A stretch of DNA of 33,511 nt from an uncultured Clostridia bacterium (GTDB taxonomy: Bacteria; Bacillota; Clostridia; TANB77; CAG-508), in NCBI GenBank assembly GCA_947631185.1, contig CANRKJ010000027.1:1-33511 (forward strand), written 5' to 3'. The notes below the pieces were generated by a model. It did not search any database, was not told the DNA's origin, and saw only the letters and a program-made list of their open reading frames with translations. Below, in pieces: positions 10,196-19,575 of the stretch. The first letter of the stretch is position 1; the number at the start of each line of letters is the position of its first letter. The position numbers and the translations under genes are program-made.

Positions 10196-11885
10196 TCAAT
10201 ACGATTTTCTAATGTCTTTTAAATTAATTTGAACCATCTTTAATCCACTAAACTCATTAATCTCTAAAACACCTAAAATGTCCACTTTATCACCTAATTT
10301 AAAATCATTAACATAATTTCCCATGTAAAATCCAATTGCTTCAATAATTAAATTTCCGTCTTTTAAACTTAATTTCAAATGTTTTCCTTCTGATAAAGCT
10401 CTTATAGAATCTATTCTTAAATTTTTATAAATAAAAATTGGCATTTTATTAGATTCCCCAAAAGGCTCTAATAATTTCAAACTTTCTACAGTTTCAATAT
10501 TAATGTCATCACAAACAATTTCTTTATCCACTTCTATAATAGGCACAATATTATTTATATTTGACTCATTTGCAATAATCTCAAAATTATTTTTAAATTC
10601 CTCAAATTTACTTTTTTTCAAAGTCAATCCTACAGCCATTTCATGACCACCGTATTTTTCTAGCAATTTACTTGATTTGCATAACGCATCATGTAAGTCA
10701 AAACCTGGTATACTTCTTCCAGATCCTTTCCCATCTTCACCATTAAAACAAATCAAAATACTAGGTTTAAAATACATTTCGGTTATTTTTGAAGAAACGA
10801 TTCCGAATAACTCCATGATGCCAATTTTCAGCACCAAGTATAATCGTAGATTTATTTTCCAAATTTTCTTTTTCAATCATTTGTATTGCTTCATCAAAAA
10901 TTCTTTTTTCAATTTCCTGTCTTTGTTTATTATAATTATTTAAATTATTAGTAATTTCATTAGCTTCATAAATATTGTCAGTTAAAAATAATTTTAATGC
11001 TTCTTCTTCATGTCCCATTCTCCCACATGCATTTATTCTAGGAGCAATTCCAAAAGACACTGTATTAGAATTAATTTCTTTAAATCCTATTGCATTTAAT
11101 AAAGATTTTAATCCTGGATTTTTAGTATTTTCCACTAACTTCAGTCCAAGTTTTGCTATAACTCTGTTTTCATCTGTTAGTGGTACTATATCAGAAATTG
11201 TTCCTATACAAACTATATCTAAATATTTTAAATATTCTTTTTCTGGTAAATTTAATCTTTGACTTAAAGCTTGTGCAATTTTAAAACAAACTCCTACTCC
11301 AGCTAAATTTCTATTTGGATATATGTTATCCTTTCTTTTACAATCTACAATAGCTAATGCTTTTGGAAGTTCATCTAATGGTTCATGATGATCTGTTACT
11401 ATAACTTCTATACCTAAACTTTTAGCAAATTCTATTTCTTCAATACCTGAAATTCCACAATCAACTGTTATTATTAATTTGTATCCCTCATCAGCAATCT
11501 CCTTAACAGCTTTCATATTTAATCCATAGCCCTCTTCTAGTCTATTTGGAATTCTATATCCACAATTTAATCCTCTTTCTTCCAAAAACTTTTTTAACAC
11601 TGTTATACTAGTAATTCCATCTACATCATAATCTCCGTAAATTATAGTTTTTTCTTGATTATGGATGGCTTTTTCAATCCTATCAACAGCTTTTCTCATA
11701 TCAGGCATTAAAAAAGGATCGTGAAAATCATCTCTAGTTGGATATAAAAAAACTCTAATATCTTCGTCTTTTATAATGTTTCTATTAACCAAAATTGTTG
11801 CCAATAATTCCGAAATATTATGTTTTTTTGCAATTTTTTTAATTAATTCATAATCTTTTTCACATACTTCCCATTTTTTATTCAT
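10196..11885 (-). pseudogene. recJ: Single-strand-specific exonuclease RecJ, broken by a one-base frameshift
   Basis: RecJ degrades single-stranded DNA 5' to 3' in recombination and repair. The N-terminal part (from 11885) has DYDVDG at 85-90, VDCGISG at 141-147 and the DHH triad at 165-167. The frame then fails after HHGVI (residue 360). The next frame continues at once with GIVSSKI and contains the DHHA1 motif GGHEMAVG and the C-terminal OB-like domain. Removing one base near 10805 gives 562 residues, the normal RecJ length. The break falls between the catalytic core and DHHA1, so a truncated product would probably be inactive. It may be a true mutation or a sequencing or assembly error. 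A weak AAAGGT precedes the start; relA follows directly. Confidence 0.93.
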
Positions 11886-12139
11886 TTTTATTCTACCTTT
11901 AAAATTAGTTTTTTACATTATATAACATTTTTTTATTAAATAAAAGTTTTTATATAAAAAATTTTGAAAAACCTATAAATATAGATTATAAAAAATTTTT
12001 AAGCTATTAGAACAATAATGAAAATTCACTTATGTTAGACTATTAAAATATATTGCAATTTACGTTAAATTGTACATATACAAATTTTTACAAAAATATG
12101 TGAAATGTATTAATCATCCTGCAGATAAATCTCTTACTA

Positions 12140-12169
12140 AAAAATGGGTGATTAAATTCACCCATTTTT
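12140..12169. terminator. Intrinsic terminator after the YlbF-family gene
   Basis: Twelve-bp arms (12140-12151 and 12158-12169), AAAAATGGGTGA with its complement, flank a 6-base loop. A- and T-runs on both sides allow use in both directions. It lies 15 bases beyond the stop at 12185. The rest of 11886-12139 has no gene I can support, only a likely weak recJ promoter with TATAAT at 11922-11917 on the minus strand. Confidence 0.85.
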
Positions 12170-12184
12170 CAAATATAAACCATA

Positions 12185-12520
12185 TTACAAAACGTCTTTA
12201 ATAGATTCACCAATAATTTTATTAACGTCAGCAATCATAAGATTAAATCTAACTTCTGCTTCAAAAAACTCTTTTACTTTTGGCTCTTTTACTAGAATTT
12301 CATATAAATCATGAAGTTTTTTCATTTTTTCTTCACTAGTTTTCTCTCCTTGAACAGCAAGAAGTTGTTCTTCATATCTTATTTTTTCGAATTCATCAAC
12401 TTTATCTTTCAAATTTAAATCATCTGTTACTATTCTTTTTAATTCTTTATATTCTAAATATTCATTTGATTCTCTAATACTTTTAGCCAGTTCATTTGCT
12501 TTATCATATACATACATCAT
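12185..12520 (-). CDS. YlbF/YmcA family protein
   Basis: The 111-residue helical protein matches the YlbF/YmcA (Com_YlbF) family. In Bacillus subtilis YlbF, YmcA and YaaT form the Y-complex, which steers RNase Y cleavage and affects competence, biofilm formation and sporulation. Features are the charged helix NELAKSIRESNEYLEYKEL near the start and the C-terminal KEFFEAEVRFNLMIADVNKIIG. It is cytoplasmic with no catalytic motif. The ribosome site AAGGAG is five bases before the first ATG and eight before the second, so the start could be 12520 or 12517. Only one member is seen here; whether it works with RNase Y in this organism is inference. Confidence 0.85.
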   Translation of the reverse strand: MMYVYDKANELAKSIRESNEYLEYKELKRIVTDDLNLKDKVDEFEKIRYEEQLLAVQGEKTSEEKMKKLHDLYEILVKEPKVKEFFEAEVRFNLMIADVNKIIGESIKDVL

Positions 12521-12616
12521 TATTTCTCCTTAAAACTAAATATAACCAAAATATTGTGAATTAATGATTTAATATTATACTCTACTACACCTTTTACATA
12601 ATGCATATACAAATTT

Positions 12617-14206
12617 TTAATAATAAATCATATAATCAATCTCTGGAAATATATCATCTTTTTGAACTATATCATATAAATATTCACTATTTATTTTATC
12701 CTTTTTTATCTGAAAATATAATTTTGTAAATCTTCCAATATGATCTTTTATAGCTTTATGAGCATATTCAACCATAGTTCCATTTGTTATTATAAATAAC
12801 CAATCACTACTTTGAGCTAAAACTAGTTCTCTAGCACATTGATTTAATGCTTGTCTTCTTAATGTATCTCCTTCATTAGGATAAAGCCAAGCAAGTTCAC
12901 ACATTCTATCCCCCGCCTTGTGTAAATGTCTATGTGCATAATCATTAGTTTGATTAAGCCATACTTCACTATATCCATTCGCACCCCAACTAGACCTACA
13001 TGGAGTTGAAACTTGAATATTAGGGAAATTATCTATATATTCACTTGGTGTGATAAGTTTAAAATTACACTCATCATAATATATCTTCTTAAATAATATA
13101 TACAACCAATATGGTCCTTCATACCACCAATGTCCATAGAGTTCGGCATCATATGGACAAACTACAATTGGTGGAACATCCATATAACTAGATAAATTTG
13201 AAATCTGAGCTGTTCTACAATTCAAGAAATGACCAGCTTGTCGTTCAGCAGAATCTTTTGCCCATTGAACATCATAGTAATCTTTATCGCAATCTTTTCC
13301 TGTTATTCTATGATATTTTATTCCAGTATTAACTCTTGCACCATTTGATGCTATGTATGGTTTAATATAATCATATGGTGCATCATAACCTATATCTCTA
13401 TAAAATTCTCTATAATTATAATCTCCTGGATAACCATTTATAGAACTCCAAACCTGTTGAGATGACTCTATATCTCTTGCAAAAGCTACTATATTATCAG
13501 GTGAAACTATTGGAGCATAATTTCCATATATTGGAGTAGGGTCAGCATATAATACACCATGTGTTTCTGTAATTACATATTCTATTCCAAACTCTCTTAA
13601 ATATTTATCTGCTTCTGGAATATATCCACACTCTGGAAGCCAAATTCCTCTAGGCTGTCTCCCAAAATATTTTTTATAACAATTAACTCCTATAGCAATT
13701 TGTGCTCTAACAGTTTTTTCATTAACATATAAAATTGGAAAATATCCATGTGTTGCTCCACATGTTATTATTTCTAAAACTCCAATATCTTGAAAATATT
13801 TAAAACCTGTAATCAAATTACATTTATATACATCTTTAAAAACATGTAAATCATTCTTATATCTATCTAAATAATAATAAGATAATCTATTACATCTTTC
13901 ATCATATGTAGTTCTTTTAGTTTCTTTTTCACAAAGCTCAATATGTTTTTCCAAATACTCAATATATCTTTCTTGTAATAACTTATTGTCAAGCATATTT
14001 AAAAGTGGTGGTGTCATTGTCATAGTTATACGAAAATCCACTTTTTCTTCTTCTAGTTTTTTAAAATTTAATAAAAGTGGTATATAACATTCTGAAATTG
14101 CTTCAAATAACCATTCTTCTTCTAAATAATCCTTACTTTCAGGATGATGTATATATGGTAAATGAGCATGTAGTATAAAACTAACATATCCTTTAATATT
14201 TTTCAT
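12617..14206 (-). CDS. GH57/DUF1957 family protein, probable 1,4-alpha-glucan branching enzyme
   Basis: A glycoside hydrolase family 57 protein of the branching-enzyme/DUF1957 type, 529 residues. HAHLPY is at 13-18, ATHGYFP at 151-157, the nucleophile Glu192 lies in WLPECGY, and Asp353 lies in PYDAELYGHWWYEG, the place of the acid/base residue. With both catalytic residues present it is probably an active enzyme that transfers alpha-1,4 chains to make alpha-1,6 branches in a glycogen-like polymer. No signal peptide, so it is cytoplasmic. AAAGGAG precedes the start. A DUF4912 gene lies upstream on the same strand and a GT4 glycosyltransferase is divergent, which supports a shared glucan pathway. 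Amylase activity is the main alternative. Confidence 0.88.
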   Translation of the reverse strand: MKNIKGYVSFILHAHLPYIHHPESKDYLEEEWLFEAISECYIPLLLNFKKLEEEKVDFRITMTMTPPLLNMLDNKLLQERYIEYLEKHIELCEKETKRTTYDERCNRLSYYYLDRYKNDLHVFKDVYKCNLITGFKYFQDIGVLEIITCGATHGYFPILYVNEKTVRAQIAIGVNCYKKYFGRQPRGIWLPECGYIPEADKYLREFGIEYVITETHGVLYADPTPIYGNYAPIVSPDNIVAFARDIESSQQVWSSINGYPGDYNYREFYRDIGYDAPYDYIKPYIASNGARVNTGIKYHRITGKDCDKDYYDVQWAKDSAERQAGHFLNCRTAQISNLSSYMDVPPIVVCPYDAELYGHWWYEGPYWLYILFKKIYYDECNFKLITPSEYIDNFPNIQVSTPCRSSWGANGYSEVWLNQTNDYAHRHLHKAGDRMCELAWLYPNEGDTLRRQALNQCARELVLAQSSDWLFIITNGTMVEYAHKAIKDHIGRFTKLYFQIKKDKINSEYLYDIVQKDDIFPEIDYMIYY

Positions 14207-14296
14207 TTAAATCTCCTTTTAAATAACAAAAGCGAACATTATCAATATTTTTACCATTTAGAACATTTAAAGTCCACGTATTTATTCATCAGCATA

Positions 14297-14315
14297 AAAT
14301 TGTATAGCAATTTTC
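14297..14315. terminator. Weak hairpin after the DUF4912 gene
   Basis: AAAATTG and CAATTTT (7-bp arms) surround a 5-base loop, about 90 bases beyond the DUF4912 stop. The T-run is short, so it may only reduce read-through into the GH57 gene. Confidence 0.35.
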
Positions 14316-14405
14316 CTATAATATAAAAATAAAGTTAAAAATGATGATAAAAGATGTTTTTAGGAATACACCTCTAAATCCATCAGCTTCAACTCTATTT
14401 ATATA

Positions 14406-15422
14406 TTACTTAAATAAACTACTAGACATATTGCTTGATGGATTTCCTGATGAACTAGGATTCGTTAGGTCAAAAATATCTCCTTGTATTTCATCTTTGT
14501 ATAATAATTTATATAAATCATATACATTATATACTTTAGCAAATCCATTAAGTAAAGTAGTTATATTCTTTGTACTTTCTTCATATGTTTTTACATTTCT
14601 ATAAACTATACTTGGAGTCAACTTTTCAAATAATACATGATCATTTGGAGCTTCTAATGTATTTGAACTTATAATCTCTATATAATCATTTTGAATATTT
14701 ATATTTTCATCTTGAACAATTTGTTCTGTTTCTCTAGCAAATTTTGGATATTCTTTAAACTTTCTTCCAAGTTCCACTGTATAATTACTTTTTGGATCTC
14801 TAATATCAAGATACCAACTGTTTGCAAAATCATTTATTGGAACTTCATAAGTATAATTTAATTCTACATTGTGAACTAATAATACAGGATAAGTTTTATC
14901 GAAAAAATCATCTCCAAATGCTTTTCTGTATTTTTGAATATCACTATCTGCTATATCCCAATAAATAAATAAACGTTTTGGAGTTTGAGCAAGAATTTTT
15001 ACAACAGTTTCATTGTATCTGTATGGTAAGTCATAATATTCAGCTAAATAATTTTGTTGTTCAAATTTTTCATCAAGCTCACTCATCTTTTCTGGATTAT
15101 TTCCAAAAAATTCTTTTATTTTTTCTAATAATCTTAAGTCTTTTTCTTCCTCTGTTAATTTTTTTGGAAAACTCTTTTTAGCAGTTTGTTTAGGAAATAA
15201 TTTTTTATCTTTTGCTTTCGGAAATGATTTTTTTTCCTCAGGCTTTGGTAATTTTTCCTTTTCTTTAACTTTCGGTAGGCTTTTTTTCGAACTTTCTTTA
15301 GTAACTGTTTTAGATGCATTATTTTTAGCTTTTATATTATTAACTGACTTCACTGAAGCCTTTTTATTTGAACTAACTGAAGTTTTTTTATTTTTATCTT
15401 CACTGACATTTTTCTTTGGCAT
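14406..15422 (-). CDS. DUF4912 domain protein with basic repeat-rich N-terminal tail
   Basis: The start is taken at 15422 (MPKKNVSEDK), because AAGGAGG lies six bases before it; an upstream in-frame ATG at 15458 has no such site. The product has 338 residues. Roughly the first 95 are Lys/Ser/Pro-rich and must be disordered, with a motif like KKSFPK repeated about five times. The rest contains the DUF4912 domain (PKRLFIYWDIADSDIQKYR onward). The biochemical role of DUF4912 is not established to my knowledge; in other bacteria such genes are found beside GH57 and glycosyltransferase genes, as here. A carbohydrate-binding or scaffold role for a glucan complex is inference. No signal peptide. Confidence 0.85.
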   Translation of the reverse strand: MPKKNVSEDKNKKTSVSSNKKASVKSVNNIKAKNNASKTVTKESSKKSLPKVKEKEKLPKPEEKKSFPKAKDKKLFPKQTAKKSFPKKLTEEEKDLRLLEKIKEFFGNNPEKMSELDEKFEQQNYLAEYYDLPYRYNETVVKILAQTPKRLFIYWDIADSDIQKYRKAFGDDFFDKTYPVLLVHNVELNYTYEVPINDFANSWYLDIRDPKSNYTVELGRKFKEYPKFARETEQIVQDENINIQNDYIEIISSNTLEAPNDHVLFEKLTPSIVYRNVKTYEESTKNITTLLNGFAKVYNVYDLYKLLYKDEIQGDIFDLTNPSSSGNPSSNMSSSLFK

Positions 15423-15598
15423 CTTTTTCCTCCTTAGTAATATCTTATCCAATTCCAATATATTATATAGTATACTAAATTAAAAATAAAAACAATAGAA
15501 AATTTAATTTTTTATATATTTTTTTTTAATTACTTATTATTTTTAATAAAATTATAATAATATAAAATAAAAAGTTTCAAAATTTTTGTCAATTTTTG

Positions 15599-15627
15599 TT
15601 TACTTTTTTTTAATTATTATATACAAT
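15599..15627 (+). promoter_or_regulatory. Promoter of the GT4 glycosyltransferase gene
   Basis: TTTACT (15599-15604), a 17-base spacer and TACAAT (15622-15627). It is in the divergent region between the DUF4912 gene and the glycosyltransferase gene; the stretch 15423-15598 is otherwise AT-rich without a visible gene. Confidence 0.6.
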
Positions 15628-15687
15628 ATAGAAAATATATAAAAAACAACATAAATTTACAAAAGATTCTTGAAAGGAGCAAAACTA

Positions 15688-16971
15688 ATGAAAATTTTAA
15701 TGCTATCATGGGAATATCCCCCAAGAGTTGTTGGAGGAATTTCAAAAGTAGTTCACGATTTATCTCATCGTTTAATAAAAGATGGTCATGATGTTACTGT
15801 CATAACTTATAGAGATGGAAATGTACCATATGTTGAAAATGACGAAGGTGTTATGGTACATAGAGTGGATAATTTTATGATATCATCAAACAACTTTATT
15901 GATTGGATAATGCAACTTAATTTCAATATGATTGCTAGAGCTGGTGAAATAATTGCAAAAGATGGCAATTTTGATGTTATACATGCTCATGATTGGTTAG
16001 TAGCATATGCAGCAAAAACCTTAAAACAAGCTTATAGTACACCATTGGTTGCTACTATTCATGCAACAGAAGCAGGAAGAAATAGTGGTATTCAAGGTGA
16101 AACTCAAAAATATATAAATGATACAGAATGGTTACTTACTTATGAAGCATCTGAAGTAATAGTTAATAGTAACTATATGAGGAGTGAACTTCAAAGATTA
16201 TTTGGTCTTCCTTTTGAAAAAATAAATATTGTACCAAATGGAGTTAATTTAAATCTTTTTGATGGTGTTGAAAAAGACTATGATTTTAGAAGACAATATG
16301 CAATGGATAATGAAAAAATAATATTATTCATGGGAAGATTAGTTTATGAAAAGGGAGTTCAAAATCTAATAGCAGCAATGCCTAAAATTTTACAAAATTA
16401 TCATGATGCAAAACTTATTATTGCTGGTAAGGGCGGAATGATAGATGAATTAAGAAATCAAGTTAAATTTTTAGGAATTGAAAACAAAGTTTATTTTACT
16501 GGGCATCTTAGTCAAAAAAATGTACAAAAAATGTATAAATGTGCTGATATTTCAGTATTTCCTAGCACATATGAACCATTTGGAATAGTTGCCTTAGAAG
16601 CTATGCTTTCTGGTACACCAGTAGTGGTATCAGACATAGGTGGTTTAAATGAAATAGTTGATCATGGTGTAAATGGAATGAAAAGTTATGCTGGAAATCC
16701 AAATTCACTTGCTGATTCAATACTATCTTTGTTGTTCGACCACAAACTTTGTGATGAAATTACAAAAAATGCTAAAGCTAAAGTTAAAGCCGAATATAAT
16801 TGGAATAAAATAGCTCAAGACACTCATTTCACATACCAAAAAGCTATATGTGAAACAGTAGCAGAACGACAAGCTAAACAAAATGCTCAAGAAGCAGCAG
16901 AAAAACATAAATCAAAATCAAATGAAATTACAAATTTACTTTCATTTAAAAAACGTCAAGCATTTGCTTAA
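15688..16971 (+). CDS. GT4 family glycosyltransferase, glycogen-synthase-like
   Basis: The gene starts at the ATG of MKILMLSWEYPP, eight bases after AAAGGAG; the in-frame TTG upstream overlaps that site. The 427-residue product has the GT-B fold of family GT4. The N-terminal PPRVVGGISKVVHDL holds the donor-site Gly-rich loop, HAHDWLVA follows, and PSTYEPFGIVALEAMLSGTP carries the E-x7-E motif that binds the nucleotide sugar. The N-terminal region resembles glycogen/starch synthases of the archaeal type more than lipid glycosyltransferases. With the divergent GH57 and DUF4912 genes it probably elongates an alpha-glucan using ADP- or UDP-glucose. The exact donor and acceptor are not shown by sequence. 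A terminator follows. Confidence 0.88.
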   Translation: MKILMLSWEYPPRVVGGISKVVHDLSHRLIKDGHDVTVITYRDGNVPYVENDEGVMVHRVDNFMISSNNFIDWIMQLNFNMIARAGEIIAKDGNFDVIHAHDWLVAYAAKTLKQAYSTPLVATIHATEAGRNSGIQGETQKYINDTEWLLTYEASEVIVNSNYMRSELQRLFGLPFEKINIVPNGVNLNLFDGVEKDYDFRRQYAMDNEKIILFMGRLVYEKGVQNLIAAMPKILQNYHDAKLIIAGKGGMIDELRNQVKFLGIENKVYFTGHLSQKNVQKMYKCADISVFPSTYEPFGIVALEAMLSGTPVVVSDIGGLNEIVDHGVNGMKSYAGNPNSLADSILSLLFDHKLCDEITKNAKAKVKAEYNWNKIAQDTHFTYQKAICETVAERQAKQNAQEAAEKHKSKSNEITNLLSFKKRQAFA

Positions 16972-16974
16972 AAT

Positions 16975-17004
16975 AAAAACCCCTACAAAAATATAGGGGT
17001 TTTT
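16975..17004. terminator. Bidirectional intrinsic terminator
   Basis: Eleven-bp arms (16975-16985 and 16994-17004), AAAAACCCCTA with its complement, flank an 8-base loop. It sits between the convergent glycosyltransferase and spoIIQ genes and has A/T runs that suit both directions. Confidence 0.9.
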
Positions 17005-17037
17005 TATTTTAATATTTTCTTAACCAATCATAATTTA

Positions 17038-17826
17038 TTACTTCAAATACATAGTAGGATTAACTGCTACTTCATTTTTATACATTTCAAAATGTAAATG
17101 AGATTCATCTAATATTTCAAAGCTAGCAGTTTCACCTATGGTTGCTATTGTATCACCTTTTTCAACAGTATCTCCTTCTTTTACAAATTCTGTTGTTAAT
17201 AAATTTGAATAAACAGTTTTAAATCCATCACTATGCGCAATTGTAACTGTCAAACCATACCTAGGATCATTTTTTATACTTTCAACAGTTCCAGCTTCTG
17301 CAGATTTTACAATAGTGGTTTTATCTCCTTTTATATCAATCCCCAAATGAGTTGTCCATTCATCTAAAGTTTTTGAATATATTAAAGTTTCATTAGCAAA
17401 ATCTTTAATAATTTCACCATCCACTGGTGCTTGAAATTTTAATTCTTTTTTCTCTTCTTTAACATCATTTTTTTCATTTTTTGCTACAGTATTTTTATCA
17501 TTTTTTACATTATTATCTATTTTTTCTGTATTAGTATTAGTATTTTTTTCTTTGTTTGTTGTATTGATACTCAAATTAACAATATTATTAGTTGATGTAT
17601 TTGCACTTTCTATATTTTTATCAGAAGTAGAACTAGCCTCTTTTAAATCTAATCTTTCTTCTTCATCAGTCACTTCTTTGGTCTCCATGCTATACTCATC
17701 TGAAGTTTCTCCCATATTATTACCATACCAAATATATATTGAAACCAATATAATACCACCAACTATAAGTATTCCTAGAAAAGTATATAAAATCTTCTTA
17801 AAAACATTATCATCTAAAAAATTCAT
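17038..17826 (-). CDS. spoIIQ: SpoIIQ-like membrane-anchored M23 (LytM) protein
   Basis: SpoIIQ is made in the forespore and forms, with mother-cell SpoIIIAH, the channel across the engulfment membranes. Here a short N-terminal cytoplasmic segment precedes one membrane helix (about 12-34). A long Asn/Thr/Lys/Glu linker (about 38-128) follows, then a LytM/M23 domain (about 130-262). His160, Asp164, His243 and His245 form a complete set of zinc ligands (HLGID and HLHFE), with His198 nearby, so the domain may keep endopeptidase activity; B. subtilis SpoIIQ has a degenerate site. It lies directly after spoIID, as in other Clostridia. A general M23 peptidase is the alternative, but context favours SpoIIQ. 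It should be under sigma-F control; no such promoter was identified. Confidence 0.85.
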   Translation of the reverse strand: MNFLDDNVFKKILYTFLGILIVGGIILVSIYIWYGNNMGETSDEYSMETKEVTDEEERLDLKEASSTSDKNIESANTSTNNIVNLSINTTNKEKNTNTNTEKIDNNVKNDKNTVAKNEKNDVKEEKKELKFQAPVDGEIIKDFANETLIYSKTLDEWTTHLGIDIKGDKTTIVKSAEAGTVESIKNDPRYGLTVTIAHSDGFKTVYSNLLTTEFVKEGDTVEKGDTIATIGETASFEILDESHLHFEMYKNEVAVNPTMYLK

Positions 17827-17874
17827 AATCTGCCTCCTTTATTTCTACTAACAGTATTTGCAAATATATGAATT

Positions 17875-18843
17875 TTATTCAATAATTTCTATATCCTTGA
17901 AATAATATTTAATTATTCCATCACAATCATATCCATTCTTTGCTAAAACATCACTTCCAGACTGACTAAGGCCAACTCCATGCCCATATCCAATTACAGA
18001 AAATTTTATATTATCTCCTTCCATTTTTACACTAAAATTACTTGATCTTAATCCAAAAACTTTTCTAGCTTCTACTCCCGATAATTCTTTATTTCCTATT
18101 TTTATTTTTTTTACTCTACTGCTTTCATTAAATTCTAAGATTTTTATTGGTTCATTTTCTTTAAAATCTATATCAAAATCTGAATAATTCTCATGCATTT
18201 TAACAATTAATTCATCTTTTGACAAAACAACTTCTGAACTATACGCACTATAAGCTTCTTCACCAGATGTTTCAACAATTTTCAAATATGGAAGATCTCC
18301 ACCCCATACGTTTACAGCAAGTTCCGTTTTTCCACCACTATTACTATGAAAAAATGCATTTATAGGTTCTCCGTTATATGTAATATACCTTCTATTTGTA
18401 TCATTAACGGATTTTACAATTTTATCCCAATATTCTTGTCTATGTGCCTCATCCCATCTAGCCATTCTATTCTCTTTTGATATCCATGCTTGACAACAAT
18501 TTGAATTATCACAAATATCTGCATTTTGATGTTTACTTCCATTTTTTATTTTATATATTGTATATGTTCTTGCCACTATTGCTTGTGCTTTTAAAGCCTC
18601 TAACTCATAACTTGCTGGCATCTCTGCAGAAACCACTCCATATAAATACTCATTCATATTTAATTCTTCTATAGTAGAATCTGAATTATGAAACAATCTT
18701 ATAGTACCATATGCAGAATCATCAAAAATATTTTCAATTACATTTTCAGAACTTGTTTCTTCAAACTTCACATTAGTAAAAATAAATGGAATCGAAAAAA
18801 CTAATAACATAAAAATAATAATATAAATAATAATTTTTTTCAT
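17875..18843 (-). CDS. spoIID: Stage II sporulation protein D, lytic transglycosylase
   Basis: SpoIID cleaves the glycan strands of peptidoglycan during engulfment, with SpoIIP and SpoIIM. The 322 residues begin with a hydrophobic signal-anchor (about 3-22). The SpoIID/LytB domain is clear: EYLYGVVSAEMPASYELEALKAQAIVARTY holds the catalytic Glu in SAEMP, followed by the Cys-containing ICDNSNCCQAW segment, the HSNSGG motif and the C-terminal GYGHGVGLSQSG. GAGGAGTTAG stands before the ATG. It starts 10 bases after the sigF stop, so it may be cotranscribed with the spoIIA operon, which is an unusual arrangement; elsewhere it is usually a separate sigma-E unit. spoIIQ follows 48 bases later. Confidence 0.94.
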   Translation of the reverse strand: MKKIIIYIIIFMLLVFSIPFIFTNVKFEETSSENVIENIFDDSAYGTIRLFHNSDSTIEELNMNEYLYGVVSAEMPASYELEALKAQAIVARTYTIYKIKNGSKHQNADICDNSNCCQAWISKENRMARWDEAHRQEYWDKIVKSVNDTNRRYITYNGEPINAFFHSNSGGKTELAVNVWGGDLPYLKIVETSGEEAYSAYSSEVVLSKDELIVKMHENYSDFDIDFKENEPIKILEFNESSRVKKIKIGNKELSGVEARKVFGLRSSNFSVKMEGDNIKFSVIGYGHGVGLSQSGSDVLAKNGYDCDGIIKYYFKDIEIIE

Positions 18844-18853
18844 CTAACTCCTC

Positions 18854-19567
18854 TTATAAATATGCAAGTTCCATTTTCATATCATTTAATATTCTTCTTT
18901 CTAATCTTGAAACCTGCACTTGTGAAATACCAAGAATTTTTCCTACTTGGCTTTGTGTCTTCTCACAAAAAAATCTTAAATTTATTATTTGCTTGTCTCT
19001 AGTATCTAAATTATTTACCATCTCTTTAATAGTTAAATTGTCAATTATCTGACTCTGCTCGTCCACATTTTGAATGATTTTTTCTACCCTTTCACATTTG
19101 CCATCATCATAAAGTTCTTCATTTATTGATTCCACTTGTTTTCTCGCATCAATTGCAGTAATAATCTCTTCTTCTTTAACATTTAAAATTTTTGATAAAA
19201 TTTTTGTATCAGGTTTCTCCATCTTCTTTTTTATATAATCATTCTCAATATCTCTAATTTTTAAACTTAATTCTTTTATATTTCTACTAACCTTTATAAT
19301 TCCATCGTCTCTTATAAATTTTTTTATCTCCCCTAAAATATATGGAACTGCAAAAGTTGATAATTGATAATTATATTTTGTATCAAATCTTTGAACAGCT
19401 TTAACAAAACCTATACATGCTATTTGATACAAATCATCTACCTCATATCCTTTTCCTATAAATTTTTTTACTAAACTCCAAATAAGACCATTATTATCTT
19501 TTAATATTTTTTCAAATATCTCTTTGTCTCCATTTTGAGCTTTTATAATATCATCAATATTACACAT
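18854..19567 (-). CDS. sigF: RNA polymerase sigma-F factor, forespore-specific
   Basis: Sigma-F is the first compartment-specific sigma factor of sporulation. The 237 residues contain region 2 (GYEVDDLYQIACIGFVKAVQRFD), a region 3 (around 115-160) and region 4 with the helix-turn-helix KTQSQVGKILGISQVQVSRLERR near the C-terminus. Sigma-G is similar in sequence, but position after spoIIAA and spoIIAB identifies it as sigma-F. GGAGG precedes the ATG inside the end of spoIIAB; eight bases separate the two reading frames. Its activity should be held by SpoIIAB until SpoIIAA is dephosphorylated. Confidence 0.95.
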   Translation of the reverse strand: MCNIDDIIKAQNGDKEIFEKILKDNNGLIWSLVKKFIGKGYEVDDLYQIACIGFVKAVQRFDTKYNYQLSTFAVPYILGEIKKFIRDDGIIKVSRNIKELSLKIRDIENDYIKKKMEKPDTKILSKILNVKEEEIITAIDARKQVESINEELYDDGKCERVEKIIQNVDEQSQIIDNLTIKEMVNNLDTRDKQIINLRFFCEKTQSQVGKILGISQVQVSRLERRILNDMKMELAYL

Positions 19568-19575
19568 ATTTCCTC

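Noticed and set aside
10166..10199. Upstream ATG of relA as start
   Set aside because: It overlaps the recJ stop and has no ribosome site; the ATG at 10166 has a GGGGG stretch and gives the usual N-terminus.
10795..10810. Programmed frameshift in recJ
   Set aside because: No slippery heptamer, no internal ribosome-like stimulator and no obvious pseudoknot; RecJ is not known to use frameshifting.
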